Assembly: GCF_900105055.1 (NCBI RefSeq)
Contig: NZ_FNTA01000004.1
Coordinates: 3,255,501 to 3,319,500 of the forward strand
Direction: 5' to 3'
Length of the DNA stretch: 64,000 nt
Source of the DNA: Amycolatopsis lurida
GTDB taxonomy: Bacteria; Actinomycetota; Actinomycetes; Mycobacteriales; Pseudonocardiaceae
Numbering within the stretch: position 1 is the stretch's first letter; every line of letters starts with the position of its first letter. The notes beneath the pieces were generated by a model that worked only from the letters and a program-made list of their open reading frames with translations, had not been told where the DNA came from and did not search any database. A program made the position numbers and the translations under genes. Below, piece after piece: positions 8,660 through 18,000 of this stretch.

Positions 8660-8680
8660 CGGGTTGCGCCAGAGGCGCGA

Positions 8681-9202
8681 TCAGCGCTTGCTGTACTGCG
8701 GAGCCTTACGGGCCTTCTTGAGGCCGTACTTCTTCCGCTCCGTGGCGCGGGCGTCACGGGTCAGGAAGCCGGCCTTCTTCAGGGCCGGACGGTCGTCGGC
8801 GTCGACCTCGACGAGCGCACGGGCGATCGCGAGACGGAGCGCGCCGGCCTGGCCCGAGATCCCGCCACCGTGCAGGTTGGCGAAGATGTCGAACGAGTCG
8901 GGCTTGTCGACCGTCACCAGCGGCTCACGGATGAGCTGCTGGTGCACCTTGTTCGGGAAGTACTCTTCGAGCGTGCGGCCGTTGAGCTTGAACTCACCGG
9001 TACCGGGAACGACGCGCACCCGGACGACGGCTTCCTTACGACGGCCGACGGTCTGGGCGTTGCCACCGGCGGCACGCGACGGGCGCGGGGCGGCGGGGGT
9101 CTCGCTGGTCGCGACGGCGTCGCCCACCGGAGCGGTCTCCGTGGTCGCGACAGCCTCGACGGCCTCGGTCTCGGTGCTGGTCACAGACTGTTCCTCACTC
9201 AC
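8681..9202 (-). CDS. rpsI: 30S ribosomal protein S9
   Basis: The 173-residue protein has the S9 core from about residue 48 ([18 protein letters not shown]) to the conserved C-terminal tail [12 protein letters not shown], which reaches the ribosomal P site. The first 45 residues are an Ala/Thr/Glu-rich extension seen in actinobacterial S9. The start overlaps the rplM stop by 4 bp (ATGA), so the pair is one operon transcribed from upstream of rplM. Confidence 0.97.
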   Translation of the reverse strand: MSEEQSVTSTETEAVEAVATTETAPVGDAVATSETPAAPRPSRAAGGNAQTVGRRKEAVVRVRVVPGTGEFKLNGRTLEEYFPNKVHQQLIREPLVTVDKPDSFDIFANLHGGGISGQAGALRLAIARALVEVDADDRPALKKAGFLTRDARATERKKYGLKKARKAPQYSKR

Positions 9203-9651
9203 TGCGCGACCTGCGCGATCTTGGTGATCTCGCGCGCCTGCGGCTGCTGCGCGGCGTGCGGGTGCTCGGCACCGGCGTAGACCTTGAGCTTCTTCGCCTG
9301 GGCGCGGCCGAGCTTGTTCTTCGGGAGCATGCCCTTGACGACCTTCTCGAGCAGGTGCTCGGGCTTGGTGTCGAGCAGCTCGCCGAAGGAGCGCTTACGC
9401 AGACCACCGGGGTAACCGCTGTGCCGGTACGCGAACTTCTGCTCTCGCTTGTTACCGGTGAGCGCGACCTTCTCGGCGTTGACGATGATGACGAAGTCAC
9501 CGGTGTCCACGTGCGGGGCGTAGGTCGGCTTGTGCTTGCCGCGCAGCAGCGTGGCGACCTCGGTCGCGAGCCGGCCGAGCACGACATCCTCGGCGTCGAT
9601 CACGTGCCAGGCACGAGTGACGTCGCCGGGCTTGGGGCTGTACGTGGGCAA
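9199..9651 (-). CDS. rplM: 50S ribosomal protein L13
   Basis: A 150-residue L13 with [20 protein letters not shown] at the N-terminus, the [14 protein letters not shown] segment and the HSGYPGG loop. First gene of the rplM-rpsI operon. The 276 bp upstream, shared with the divergent lipoprotein gene, should hold both promoters. Confidence 0.97.
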   Translation of the reverse strand: MPTYSPKPGDVTRAWHVIDAEDVVLGRLATEVATLLRGKHKPTYAPHVDTGDFVIIVNAEKVALTGNKREQKFAYRHSGYPGGLRKRSFGELLDTKPEHLLEKVVKGMLPKNKLGRAQAKKLKVYAGAEHPHAAQQPQAREITKIAQVAQ

Positions 9652-9927
9652 GGGTCTACCTCGTCGTCAACATTGCGTGTGGGTTCTGTGCGGGCCTAGC
9701 GCTTACGCGCCGCAGCGCACAACGACATATGAAGATACCCCCACGCCCGACCCTACTGCGAAGCGGGGGTCGGTCCGGGGTCCCATACTAGGACCGGCGC
9801 CCGGCGGGCGCCCCGCAACTGTACCCCGCCGGTGTGGCGGAACCGCCCACGGCATCGTCGTTCGCGGGAGAGGATGAGACGATCCGGACGCGCACCGCGC
9901 GCGGGGGACTCGATCAGGGGAACGGCG

Positions 9928-10818
9928 ATGAACAAACGTCCAACGACCATCTTGTGCGTGCTGAGCGCCGTGCTGGCGCTCACCACCGCCTGCGGCCAGG
10001 GGCGGGCGGGCACCGCCGTGCCGAAGGGTGACGACGCGGCGACCTACGTCGGCACGAAGTTCGAAACGGCGATGAACAAGCTCCAGGACACCATCGGCCA
10101 GCAGCGCGACGTCACCAGCGAGTCGGGCGCCTACTTCCGGTTCGACGAGAAGTACATCCGCAGCACGATCTCCTCGGCCCGCACCGGTTCGCCGGAAGGC
10201 CGGGTCAGCCGTCAGCGCTCGCAGAAGAACCCGGACGACAGCATCGACTGGTACACGCCCGCCGACGGGACTGTCGAGTACGTGTACCTCGGCCCCGTCT
10301 ACAAGAGCCTCGCCCCGACACCGTGGGTCTCGATGCCGAAGTCGGAGGCCGGGCTGGCGATCCCGTGCGCCTGGGTCGGGATCATCACCGCCTGCAAGAT
10401 GGCCGACGCGATCGCCGTGTCCTACAACGCGGACAAGAAGATCGTGAAGGGCGCCAAAAGCCTTCCGGAGAACCGGATCGAGCTGACCGCCGACATCCCG
10501 TTCGGGAAGTTCATGGAACGGCGGGTGGAGATCCTGCCGCCCACGATCAGCGGGGCCGTCACGGCCGAGATGAAGAAGGCGCCGGTGCGCACCACCGTCT
10601 CCCTCAACTCGGACGGCACGCTGAACCAGATCGTCATGGACGCCAAGATCGAGGGTGGTGGGCACAAGATCGAGCTGCGCTACGACTTCCGCTTCACCGG
10701 CAAGGCGAGCGCGCAGGACCTGCCCAAGCTGCCCGACGCCTCGCAGATCACCGTGCTGCCGGACAAGGCGGCCAAGGACGACTTCAACCGCCGGTTCAGC
10801 GAGTTGAAGGGCGTCTGA
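9928..10818 (+). CDS. Putative secreted lipoprotein (296 aa)
   Basis: Starts MNKRPTTILCVLSAVLALTTACGQG: a short basic n-region, a hydrophobic core and a lipobox-like TTAC, so probably exported and lipidated. The rest is soluble, with no family I recognise. Beta-strand-like segments near residues 190-260 (GTLNQIVMDAKIEGGGHKI) could suit a lipid-binding LppX/LprG-type fold, but this is a guess. ATG 9928 is chosen because it gives the signal peptide immediately. It is followed by the DUF4333 gene after 59 bp on the same strand. Confidence 0.8.
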   Translation: MNKRPTTILCVLSAVLALTTACGQGRAGTAVPKGDDAATYVGTKFETAMNKLQDTIGQQRDVTSESGAYFRFDEKYIRSTISSARTGSPEGRVSRQRSQKNPDDSIDWYTPADGTVEYVYLGPVYKSLAPTPWVSMPKSEAGLAIPCAWVGIITACKMADAIAVSYNADKKIVKGAKSLPENRIELTADIPFGKFMERRVEILPPTISGAVTAEMKKAPVRTTVSLNSDGTLNQIVMDAKIEGGGHKIELRYDFRFTGKASAQDLPKLPDASQITVLPDKAAKDDFNRRFSELKGV

Positions 10819-10877
10819 GGCATGGCCCCCTTTCGTCCCGACGCCGTGAAGTTCCCGAAGTCCCGAGGTGACCACCG

Positions 10878-11612
10878 ATGAGCCAGCCCCCCGAACAGCA
10901 GCCGCAGCAGCCGCAGCAGTGGTGGCAGCCGCCCGCCAATCCCGCGAACCAGCAACAGGGCTGGCAGCAGGAAGGGCAGGCCACCGGACCGCACGCCGGG
11001 CAGTGGCAGCAGAACGATCCGAACGCGGCGACCACCGGTTCCTACACGGGACAGTGGCAGCAGCAGCCCGGCGTCACCGGCTCCTTTTCCGGGCCCTGGC
11101 AGCAAAGCGGCACTCCCGCACCGGGGACGGCGTGGCAGCAACCGCAGCAGCAGCCCGCGCCACAGCAGGATTGGCAAGCACCGCACCAGGTTCCGGGCAC
11201 TCCCCCGCAGGGACAGTACGGCGGCGGATTCCAGCCCGCCCAGTCCTCGCAGTACGGCGGGCTCGGCGCTTTCGGAACAGAGCCGGCGAAGAAGCCCAAG
11301 GCCTCCAAGAAGACCTTGCTGATCGGCGGGATCGCCGCGGCCGTCGTGATCGCGGGCGGCGTCGGCGCTTGGCTGCTCGGCGCGTTCGCGGGCGACACGC
11401 TCGATCAGAAGTCGGTCCAGGACGGTGTCGCGCGGGTGCTCAACGAGCACTACGGGGAGCCGGACGTGAAGAACGTGTCCTGTCCTTCCGGCCGGCCAGT
11501 GGAGAACGGCACCACGTTCGACTGCTCGATCGATCTTTCGGGGCAGCAGAAGAAAGTCACCGTCCGGGTGCTGAACACCACCCCGGAATTCGAGGTCGGC
11601 GCACCGCACTGA
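10878..11612 (+). CDS. DUF4333 single-pass membrane protein
   Basis: A 244-residue protein. Residues 1-135 are a Gln/Pro/Trp-rich cytoplasmic region with repeats of the type T-G-(S/P)-x-x-x-G-x-W-Q-Q. A TM helix (LLIGGIAAAVVIAGGVGAWLLGAF in part, about 150-170) follows, then an extracytoplasmic domain with two cysteines (VSCPSGRPVENGTTFDCSID) typical of DUF4333. The cysteines probably form a disulphide. Function unknown. It ends at a strong bidirectional terminator. Confidence 0.85.
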   Translation: MSQPPEQQPQQPQQWWQPPANPANQQQGWQQEGQATGPHAGQWQQNDPNAATTGSYTGQWQQQPGVTGSFSGPWQQSGTPAPGTAWQQPQQQPAPQQDWQAPHQVPGTPPQGQYGGGFQPAQSSQYGGLGAFGTEPAKKPKASKKTLLIGGIAAAVVIAGGVGAWLLGAFAGDTLDQKSVQDGVARVLNEHYGEPDVKNVSCPSGRPVENGTTFDCSIDLSGQQKKVTVRVLNTTPEFEVGAPH

Positions 11613-11617
11613 CACGA

Positions 11618-11649
11618 AAAAGCCGCGACGGGTTTCCGTCGCGGCTTTT
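11618..11649. terminator. Bidirectional intrinsic terminator
   Basis: AAAAGCCGCGACGG, GTTT loop, and the exact complement, so A- and T-tracts flank the stem on both strands. Lies between the DUF4333 gene (+) and the WXG100 gene (-). Confidence 0.9.
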
Positions 11650-11725
11650 CCTTTGACACAAACGAAACGGCGGGCTCGGCATCCGAAGATGCCTGCCCGC
11701 CGTTGCTCGTTCGGAGCCGGAAGAC

Positions 11726-12010
11726 TCAGAACAGGCCGGTGACGCCCTGTTCCGTGGCCTGGTAACCGTCGGCCAGCTGCGGCAGCACGCCGGCGACCTG
11801 CGCGAGCAGCTGCTTGAGCTCCTCGAACTTGTTGTCCCACTCGGTCTGCGCGGCGAGGTACGCGGTCTGCGCGTCACCCTGCCAGGTGTTGACCAGCGGA
11901 GCGAGGTCGCTCTTCAGCTGCCCGAAGAGGGACTCCAGCTCGCCGCCGGTGTTCTTGCAGTCGTCGGCCGCCGCGTGGATCGTGGCGTAATCGACCTTCA
12001 TCTCGCCCAT
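11726..12010 (-). CDS. WXG100 family protein (ESAT-6-like)
   Basis: A 94-residue helical hairpin protein with the WXG turn (W43-Q-G) and a C-terminal YxxxE secretion signal (Y83-QAT-E87). The start at 12010 has GGAGG with a 5-nt spacer. With the next gene upstream it forms the typical WXG100 pair, exported as a heterodimer by the ESX-4-like machine. Its position between rplM and the Rv3446c-like gene corresponds to EsxT/EsxU of mycobacteria. Confidence 0.93.
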   Translation of the reverse strand: MGEMKVDYATIHAAADDCKNTGGELESLFGQLKSDLAPLVNTWQGDAQTAYLAAQTEWDNKFEELKQLLAQVAGVLPQLADGYQATEQGVTGLF

Positions 12011-12064
12011 GAATTCCTCCAGTGATTAAGAAAAGTCTTGGATTGGTGCGGGGGTGGAGCCAGA

Positions 12065-12385
12065 TCAGCCGAGGACGCCGAAGCCCTTGTTGACCGAGTT
12101 GATGAGTTCCTGCTGCTGCTGCTCGGAAGCGTTGTACTTCGAGCCGGCCTGCTCGAGCAGGTCACCGATGTTCTGGAGGGCCTGGTTGAGCCCACGGCCC
12201 GCCTCGTCGAAGCGCTTCATCACGTTGTTGAACGCGATCGAGGCGTCGCCGGTCCAGCCGGCGCGGGTGGCCTCGATGTTGTCGCGAAGCTTGCTCAGGT
12301 TCTGGTCCATCGAAACGCGAACCTCGGTCACCCGCTTCTCAGCCTGGGTGAACTGCTCGACATTCCCCTGAAAACCGCCAGCCAT
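12065..12385 (-). CDS. WXG100 family protein (CFP-10-like)
   Basis: A 106-residue protein with W44-T-G and a C-terminal Y84-NAS-E88 (YxxxE) signal followed by a Gln-rich tail. First gene of the WXG100 pair; its partner lies 54 bp downstream. It is probably the partner recognised by the third ATPase domain of EccC. Confidence 0.93.
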   Translation of the reverse strand: MAGGFQGNVEQFTQAEKRVTEVRVSMDQNLSKLRDNIEATRAGWTGDASIAFNNVMKRFDEAGRGLNQALQNIGDLLEQAGSKYNASEQQQQELINSVNKGFGVLG

Positions 12386-12414
12386 GGGAGCTACCCCCTT
12401 CGTTCGTGGTTATC

Positions 12415-12443
12415 CGTACTTGGTGAAGTTCGTTTGGTACGGA
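12415..12443. promoter_or_regulatory. Inverted repeat upstream of the WXG100 pair
   Basis: CCGTAC, 17 bases, then GTACGG, 30-58 bp upstream of the start codon at 12385. It could be an operator or part of the 5' leader of the esx pair; weak evidence. Confidence 0.3.
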
Positions 12444-12617
12444 CCTACGACGGAGACACTGCCACGTCTGGTTCCCTCTTGTCGCTCGTTGGTTTCAAGT
12501 AGTTGCTTGCGTTAACGCTCCCGGAGGGAACCCGACGCGGGAACTCGGCGCGCACGCTGCGTTCCGCGCGGAGAAAATGGCCCTCACCACGCGATTTAGC
12601 GATCGCACACAGGCCGT

Positions 12618-12980
12618 TCAATCGCCGCGGCTCATGATTCGCGACTGCGAAAAGTCCTCGTCGTCGTCACCCACTCGTGGCCGTCGGGGCGCCGGTTCTG
12701 TCCGAAGGGGAACCAAGTCCGCCGCCGAGGGCAATGCGGGAACCGGAAGACCGGCACCGACACGGAACCGTTTCGCGGCGTTCCGGACGGCGGCGGGCGT
12801 CGGCGCGGTCTCGCCGCCCGCGAGCCTTCCCTTGCCGAATTGCTTCGCCAGTTCAGCGTTCTCACCGCGGCGGCGTTCGTAGCGCGCCTTGGCCGTGCGG
12901 GCGACCTGCCGCGCATAAGTGACCGCGTCGCGCCCTGTACGCGCGAAGTGTTCGGCGGCGGTCTCGGGTTCGGGTGGCAT
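12618..12980 (-). CDS. Small basic protein with acidic C-terminal tag (120 aa)
   Basis: Unrecognised. A basic helical N-terminal half (RTAKARYERRRGENAELAKQ) is followed by a Pro-rich segment and VGDDDEDFSQSRIMSRGD at the end. The GDDDxDF pattern near the C-terminus is shared with the 158-residue protein at 3680-4156. It lies 12 bp downstream of the Rv3446c-like gene on the same strand, so it is probably co-transcribed with the ESX-4-like core. Confidence 0.7.
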   Translation of the reverse strand: MPPEPETAAEHFARTGRDAVTYARQVARTAKARYERRRGENAELAKQFGKGRLAGGETAPTPAAVRNAAKRFRVGAGLPVPALPSAADLVPLRTEPAPRRPRVGDDDEDFSQSRIMSRGD

Positions 12981-12992
12981 ATGCCTCCCCCT

Positions 12993-14942
12993 TCAGTTGA
13001 TGACCACCATCGTCTTGACGACCTGCTCGCAGGCCGCGCTCACGCGTTGTTCGAGCGGCGAGCCGGTGCCGTACTGGCACCCGATGTGGACGCGAGTCTT
13101 CCCCTGCACGACGACGTACCAGTCGACGCGCGCGCTCGGCTTGGTCTCGCGGTAGTAGATGACGGTCTTCCCGGCGTACTGCGCGGCGCCGTTGAAGCCG
13201 CTGTACTTGTCCGGCTTCAGGCGCGCCAGCGCGGCGAGTTCGTCGACGAGCTTCTGCCTGTCGGCCGTCGCGTCGTAGTCCATCACGTTCTCCTGGGCGA
13301 CCACGAGATCGTCGCCGGTGAGGGATTCGCTGGGGTGGATCACCACCTGGCGGTTGGCGACGCGGTCGTCGGTCTGTGTCCAGTCCGGCGGCGCGATGAA
13401 GCGGTAGTCGTACTGGGCGAGCGTGCGGCCCTCCGGCTCGGCCTCCCCGCCGTTGACCGCGAAGAGGATGCCTGTCACGGCCGCCGCGACGGCCACCACG
13501 GCCCCCGCGATGATCCAGGGCAGCTTCTTGTTCTTCCCGCCTTTCTCGGCGGCCTTGGGTTCCCGGGCGGGCTCACCCGGCCGCCACGGCGGCGGCGCTA
13601 TCCCCTGCTGCCCCATCGGCGGCGACGGCGGCCCGTGCCGCGTCGCGTTTAGCGGGCTAAACGCGCTCTGCGGCGGGACGGGCTGGTGAGGGCCGGGCGG
13701 GAACGGGGGGCGCGGGGCATCGGGACGCCGGTCGGCCGCGACGGGCGCGGGGCCACCGCCGACGCGGGAGACCGCGGAGCCCGCGAGCGAACCCGTCCGG
13801 TCCGGATCGATCAGCACCGCGCGCAGGGCACCGCGGGCGACCACCGTCTCCGGCTGATCCAGGGTCGTGGGTACGACACCGGTCCGCTCGTGCACCAGCC
13901 GGGACACCATCGGGATCCGGCTGGACCCGCCCACGAGGAAGATCGCCGTCAGCTGTTTCGGCCGCAGCCCGGAATCGCCGATCGCGGCCACGGTCAGCTC
14001 GACCGCGCGGCCGAGCGGGCCCGCGATGAGCCGCTCGAGGTCTTCCCGGGTCACATGCGCGTCGGCGAACGGCGGCGGCATCGGGACGTCGGTGTACGCG
14101 TGCCGGGAGAGCGTCTCCTTCGCACCTCGCACGTCCTGCCGCAGGACGCGGCGCCGCCGTCTGTCCGTGAGCTCGCGGCCTTCGACCAGCTTCCGCCATT
14201 CCGGCGGGTCGACGGACGACACCAGCGACCCGACGTGCTCCAGGAGCGCCTGATCGACATCCGCTCCCCCGAAGCTCGGATCCCCCCGGGTGGCCAGCAC
14301 CTGGAACCCAGCGCGTTTAGCGGGCGAACTGCGATCCGCCGGGCTGCCGGGCATGCGCTGCACCACGGAGACGTCGACGGTGCCACCGCCGAGGTCGAGT
14401 ACCGCCAGCGCGTCGCCGGGGCGGCCGCTGAACTCGACGGTGCGCTCGGAATTGAGGTCGGCCGGGGCGAACGTCGCCGCGTGATAGACCGCCGCGGCGA
14501 CCGGCTCCGGCACGAGCGCGACCTGACGCGCGAGCCCGCCCGCCGCCTGCCGGAGCAGCCGAGTGCGGGTCGCGCCCCAATCGGCGGGATGGGTCAGGAC
14601 GAGCAGCTCGACCTCGGCGTCGCCGGCGAGCCGGCGCGCTTCGGTCACCGCACGCTTCAGCACGGCGTGGACGACGTCGGTCACGCGCAGGACGTTGTCG
14701 CCCAGCAGCAGGTCGCCTTCGTCGATCCGGCGCTTCGGGTTCGGCTCGTAGCGCGACGGATCCACCGCCGCCTGCCGCTCCGCCTCCTGGCCGACGAACA
14801 GCGTCCCGTCCGGCGCGGCGTAGACCGCCGACGACATCAAGGGCTGCCCGTCCACCACGACGACCTGCGGCTCGCGGCCGTTGATCGAAGCGACTACGCA
14901 GGTGCTCGATGTCCCGAAGTCCACCGCTACCCGCACTGTCAC
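12993..14942 (-). CDS. T7SS-associated Rv3446c-family protein with Hsp70-like domain
   Basis: A 649-residue protein. Residues 1-385 are an actin/Hsp70-type ATPase (VAVDFGTSSTCVV phosphate-1 loop, LDLGGGTVDVSVV phosphate-2 loop, FLVGGSSRIPMV adenosine motif). A Pro-rich linker, a TM helix near residue 490 and an extracytoplasmic C-terminal domain of the Rv3446c T7SS type (two cysteines, IGCQ and SAACEQ) follow. It is encoded immediately downstream of EccC, the same place as Rv3446c in ESX-4. It may use nucleotide state to regulate assembly or substrate handling; that role is inferred. Two repeat copies lie inside: 13644-13668 (SAFSPLNATR, in the linker) and 14312-14338 (ADRSSPAKRA, in a surface loop). 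Confidence 0.9.
   Translation of the reverse strand: MTVRVAVDFGTSSTCVVASINGREPQVVVVDGQPLMSSAVYAAPDGTLFVGQEAERQAAVDPSRYEPNPKRRIDEGDLLLGDNVLRVTDVVHAVLKRAVTEARRLAGDAEVELLVLTHPADWGATRTRLLRQAAGGLARQVALVPEPVAAAVYHAATFAPADLNSERTVEFSGRPGDALAVLDLGGGTVDVSVVQRMPGSPADRSSPAKRAGFQVLATRGDPSFGGADVDQALLEHVGSLVSSVDPPEWRKLVEGRELTDRRRRRVLRQDVRGAKETLSRHAYTDVPMPPPFADAHVTREDLERLIAGPLGRAVELTVAAIGDSGLRPKQLTAIFLVGGSSRIPMVSRLVHERTGVVPTTLDQPETVVARGALRAVLIDPDRTGSLAGSAVSRVGGGPAPVAADRRPDAPRPPFPPGPHQPVPPQSAFSPLNATRHGPPSPPMGQQGIAPPPWRPGEPAREPKAAEKGGKNKKLPWIIAGAVVAVAAAVTGILFAVNGGEAEPEGRTLAQYDYRFIAPPDWTQTDDRVANRQVVIHPSESLTGDDLVVAQENVMDYDATADRQKLVDELAALARLKPDKYSGFNGAAQYAGKTVIYYRETKPSARVDWYVVVQGKTRVHIGCQYGTGSPLEQRVSAACEQVVKTMVVIN
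13644..13668. repeat. Palindromic repeat copy in the linker of the Rv3446c-like gene
   Basis: GCGTTTAGCGGGCTAAACGC, a perfect core. The coding strand reads it in the open frame as A-F-S-P-L-N-A. Confidence 0.9.
14312..14338. repeat. Second palindromic repeat copy in the Rv3446c-like gene
   Basis: CGCGTTTAGCGGGCGAACTG, then CGATCC. Consensus CTAA is CGAA here; on the coding strand an in-frame TAG becomes TCG (Ser). Confidence 0.85.
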
Positions 14943-15010
14943 AAGCCACTCCCGCAGATCGTCGTCGTCACCCCACGCCCGGCCCTTGCCTCACCTGGTT
15001 CCGCGGGAGG

Positions 15011-18000
15011 TCAGTCCGGCTGAATCCACGAGACCTGCATGAGCTGCTTGCCGTGCTTCCGGGTCACGAGGTTGCCTCGGCCCGGCGGCATCTGGCTCGG
15101 CTTCACGTTGGCGACGAGGTTGCCTTCGTCTCGCGAGCCGTTCATGACCATACCGGGCGCCGCGATCTCCCTGAGCTTGCCGAGGATCGGGTCGAACATC
15201 GCCCGGCTCGCGCCACCACTGCGGCGCACGACGACGATGTGCAGACCGACGTCCTTCGCCTGCGCGAGGAATTCGGCGAGCGGCTTCAGCGGGTTGCTCG
15301 TCTGCGTGGCGACCAGGTCGTAGTCGTCGACGATGACGAACAGCTCCGGACCGGTCCACCAGGACCGGGTCTTGAGCTGTTCCTGCGTGACGTCCGGGCC
15401 GGGGAGGCGCCGGGTCATCGACCCGTGCACGTCCTTGACCATGCTCTCCAGCTGCGCGGCGGACACCGCGTAGCCGAGCAGCTGGTCCCCGCCGATGAAG
15501 CCGAGCATCGTGCGCCGGTAGTCGACGAGGATGATGACCGCTTCCTGCGTCGTGTACCGCTCGGTGATGCCCCTGGTGATCTGGCGCAGCAGGTTCGTCT
15601 TGCCTGACTCGCCGTCCGCGAACGCGTAGAAGTGCGAATCGGCGGCGAAGTCCAGGTAGATCGGCTGGAGGTCTTCCTCGTTGACGCCGATCGGAACCAG
15701 CTTCGTGTTGCGCTTGGTGTCGATGGACAGGACCTCGTCGTAGGTGACCATCTCCGGCAGCAGGCGGACCTGCGGCGCCGGGCGGCCCTTCCACGCGGCC
15801 TTGATCTTCGCGACCGCGTCGGCGACGCCGGCGGCGACGTCGTCCGGGTTGCTCGATCCGTCGATACGCGGAAGACCGGTCAGCAGGTGCAGCTTGTCCC
15901 TGGTGAGACCACGACCGGGGCGTCCGGCCGGGACGTTCACCGCGACCCGGCGGTCGATGTCCGACTCGCTCGGGTCACCGAGACGCAGCTCGAACCGGGT
16001 ACCGATCATGTCCTTGATCGCCGGGCGGATGTCCGCCCACCGGTTCGCCGCGATGATGACGTGCACACCGTAGGAAAGACCCTGGGTGGCGAGCTTGGTG
16101 ATCGAGGTCTCCAGCTCGTCGAAGTCGTCTCGCAGCGCCTTCCAGTTGTCGACGATCAGGAAGGCGTCACCGAAGGCGTCGTCCTCGGGCTTGATCTCGC
16201 CCCGCCGCTTACGGTTGCGGAACTCGTTCATCGAGTCGATGCCCATGGCACCGAACCGGCCTTCCCGCTCGGTGAGCAGGGTGGTCAGCTCGGCCACGAT
16301 CCGGCGGGCCTTGTCCGGCTCGCGCCGGGCGACGGCCACGCCGCCGACGTGCGGCAGGCCCTGGAGACCGGCCAACGTACCGCCACCGAGGTCGAGCGCG
16401 TAGAACTGCGCTTCCTCGGGGGTGTGGGTCAGCGCCATCGACATGATCAGCGTCCGGAGCATGGTCGACTTGCCCGACTGCGGACCGCCGACGATCACAC
16501 CGTGCCCGGCGCCACCGGAGAAGTCGGCCCACAGCAGGTCACGGCGCTGCTCGTACGGGCGGTCGACGATGCCCATCGGCACCTGGAGCCGTCCGTTGCC
16601 GAAGAACCCGACCGGGGAAAGACCGCGGTCGTCGGTGGGGTTTAGGTTCGGGAGCAGGGTGTCGAGCGAGTTCGGCTCCTTGAGCGGCGGCAGCCAGACC
16701 TCGTGCGCGGGCGGGCCCTGGCCGATCAGCCGGGACACGATCACGTCGAGCTCACTGGGCTCGACGGCCTCCTCCGACTTGGCCTCTTCCACCGGCGCGG
16801 CCTCGATCTGCTGCGGCTCCGGTTCCTTCGGCAGTTCGACGAAGTCCGGGACGAACAGCTGCGGGCGCTTGTCCGCGCGGACCACGGTCGCGACCGGGCC
16901 CGCCGCCTTGATGCCCGCGGGCCGGTACGGGCCCGAGACGTACGAGGCCTTGAAGCGGACCAGCGTCGAGGTGTCGTACTTGAGGTAACCGCCACCGGGC
17001 ACGGACGGCAGCTCGAACGCGTCGGGCACGCCGATCGCGGCACGGGATTCCGCGGCGGAGAAGGTCTTCAGACCGATGCGGTAGGAGAGGTGCGAGTCGA
17101 GACCGCGCAGCTTGCCCTCTTCCAGCCGCTGCGACGCGAGGAGCATGTGCATCTGCAGTGACCGGCCAAGACGGCCGATGGCGACGAACAGGTCGATGAA
17201 GTCCGGTTTCGCGGCCAGCAGCTCGGAGAACTCGTCACAGACGATGAAGAGCGCGGGCAGCGGGTCGAGGTCGGCGCCGTTCTCGCGGGCCTTCTCGTAC
17301 TCCCAGACGTTCTTGAAGTTACCGCCGTTCTTCAGCGCCTCCTGGCGCCTGTTCATTTCGCCCGCCAGCGCGTCCTTCATGCGGTCGACCAGCGTGACCT
17401 CGTCCGCGAGGTTGGTGATGACCGCGGAGACGTGCGGAGCGGCGTCCAAACCGAGGAACGTCGCACCACCCTTGAAGTCGACGAGGACGAAGTTCAGCGT
17501 GCTCGACGAGTGCGTGGCGAGCATGCCCAGCACCAGGGTGCGGAGGAACTCCGACTTACCGGAACCGGTCGCCCCGATGCACAGGCCGTGCGGGCCCATG
17601 CCCTCCATCGCGGCTTCCTTGATGTCCAGCTCGACCGGCTGGCCGTACTCGCCGACACCGAACGGGACGCGGTAGCGGTCTCGCACCGGGCGCGGCCGCC
17701 AGGCCTGCTGGACGTCGAAGGTCATCGGGTCGCCGGGGATGCCCAGCAGTTCGAGCAGACCGGGGTTGGACAGCAGCGGCTCTTCCTCGGCGGCGTCCTG
17801 CGCGGCGGTGCCGACGCGGTACGGCGCGAGAAGGCGTGCCAGCGCTTCGGCCTCGACCACGCTGAGCGTGTCCGGACGGCCGAACCACTCGACGCCGCCG
17901 GCGCTGCGCGCGCCGAGGCGGTCTTCCTCGACGACCAACCGCAGACCACGACGGGCCGCGAGGTTGCCGATGGAGTCGGAAAGGTCGATCAGGGTGACGC

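Noticed and set aside
12583-12604. A further repeat copy (GCGATTTAGCGATCGCAC)
   Set aside because: Only one arm matches; the CTAA half is missing, so it was not counted.
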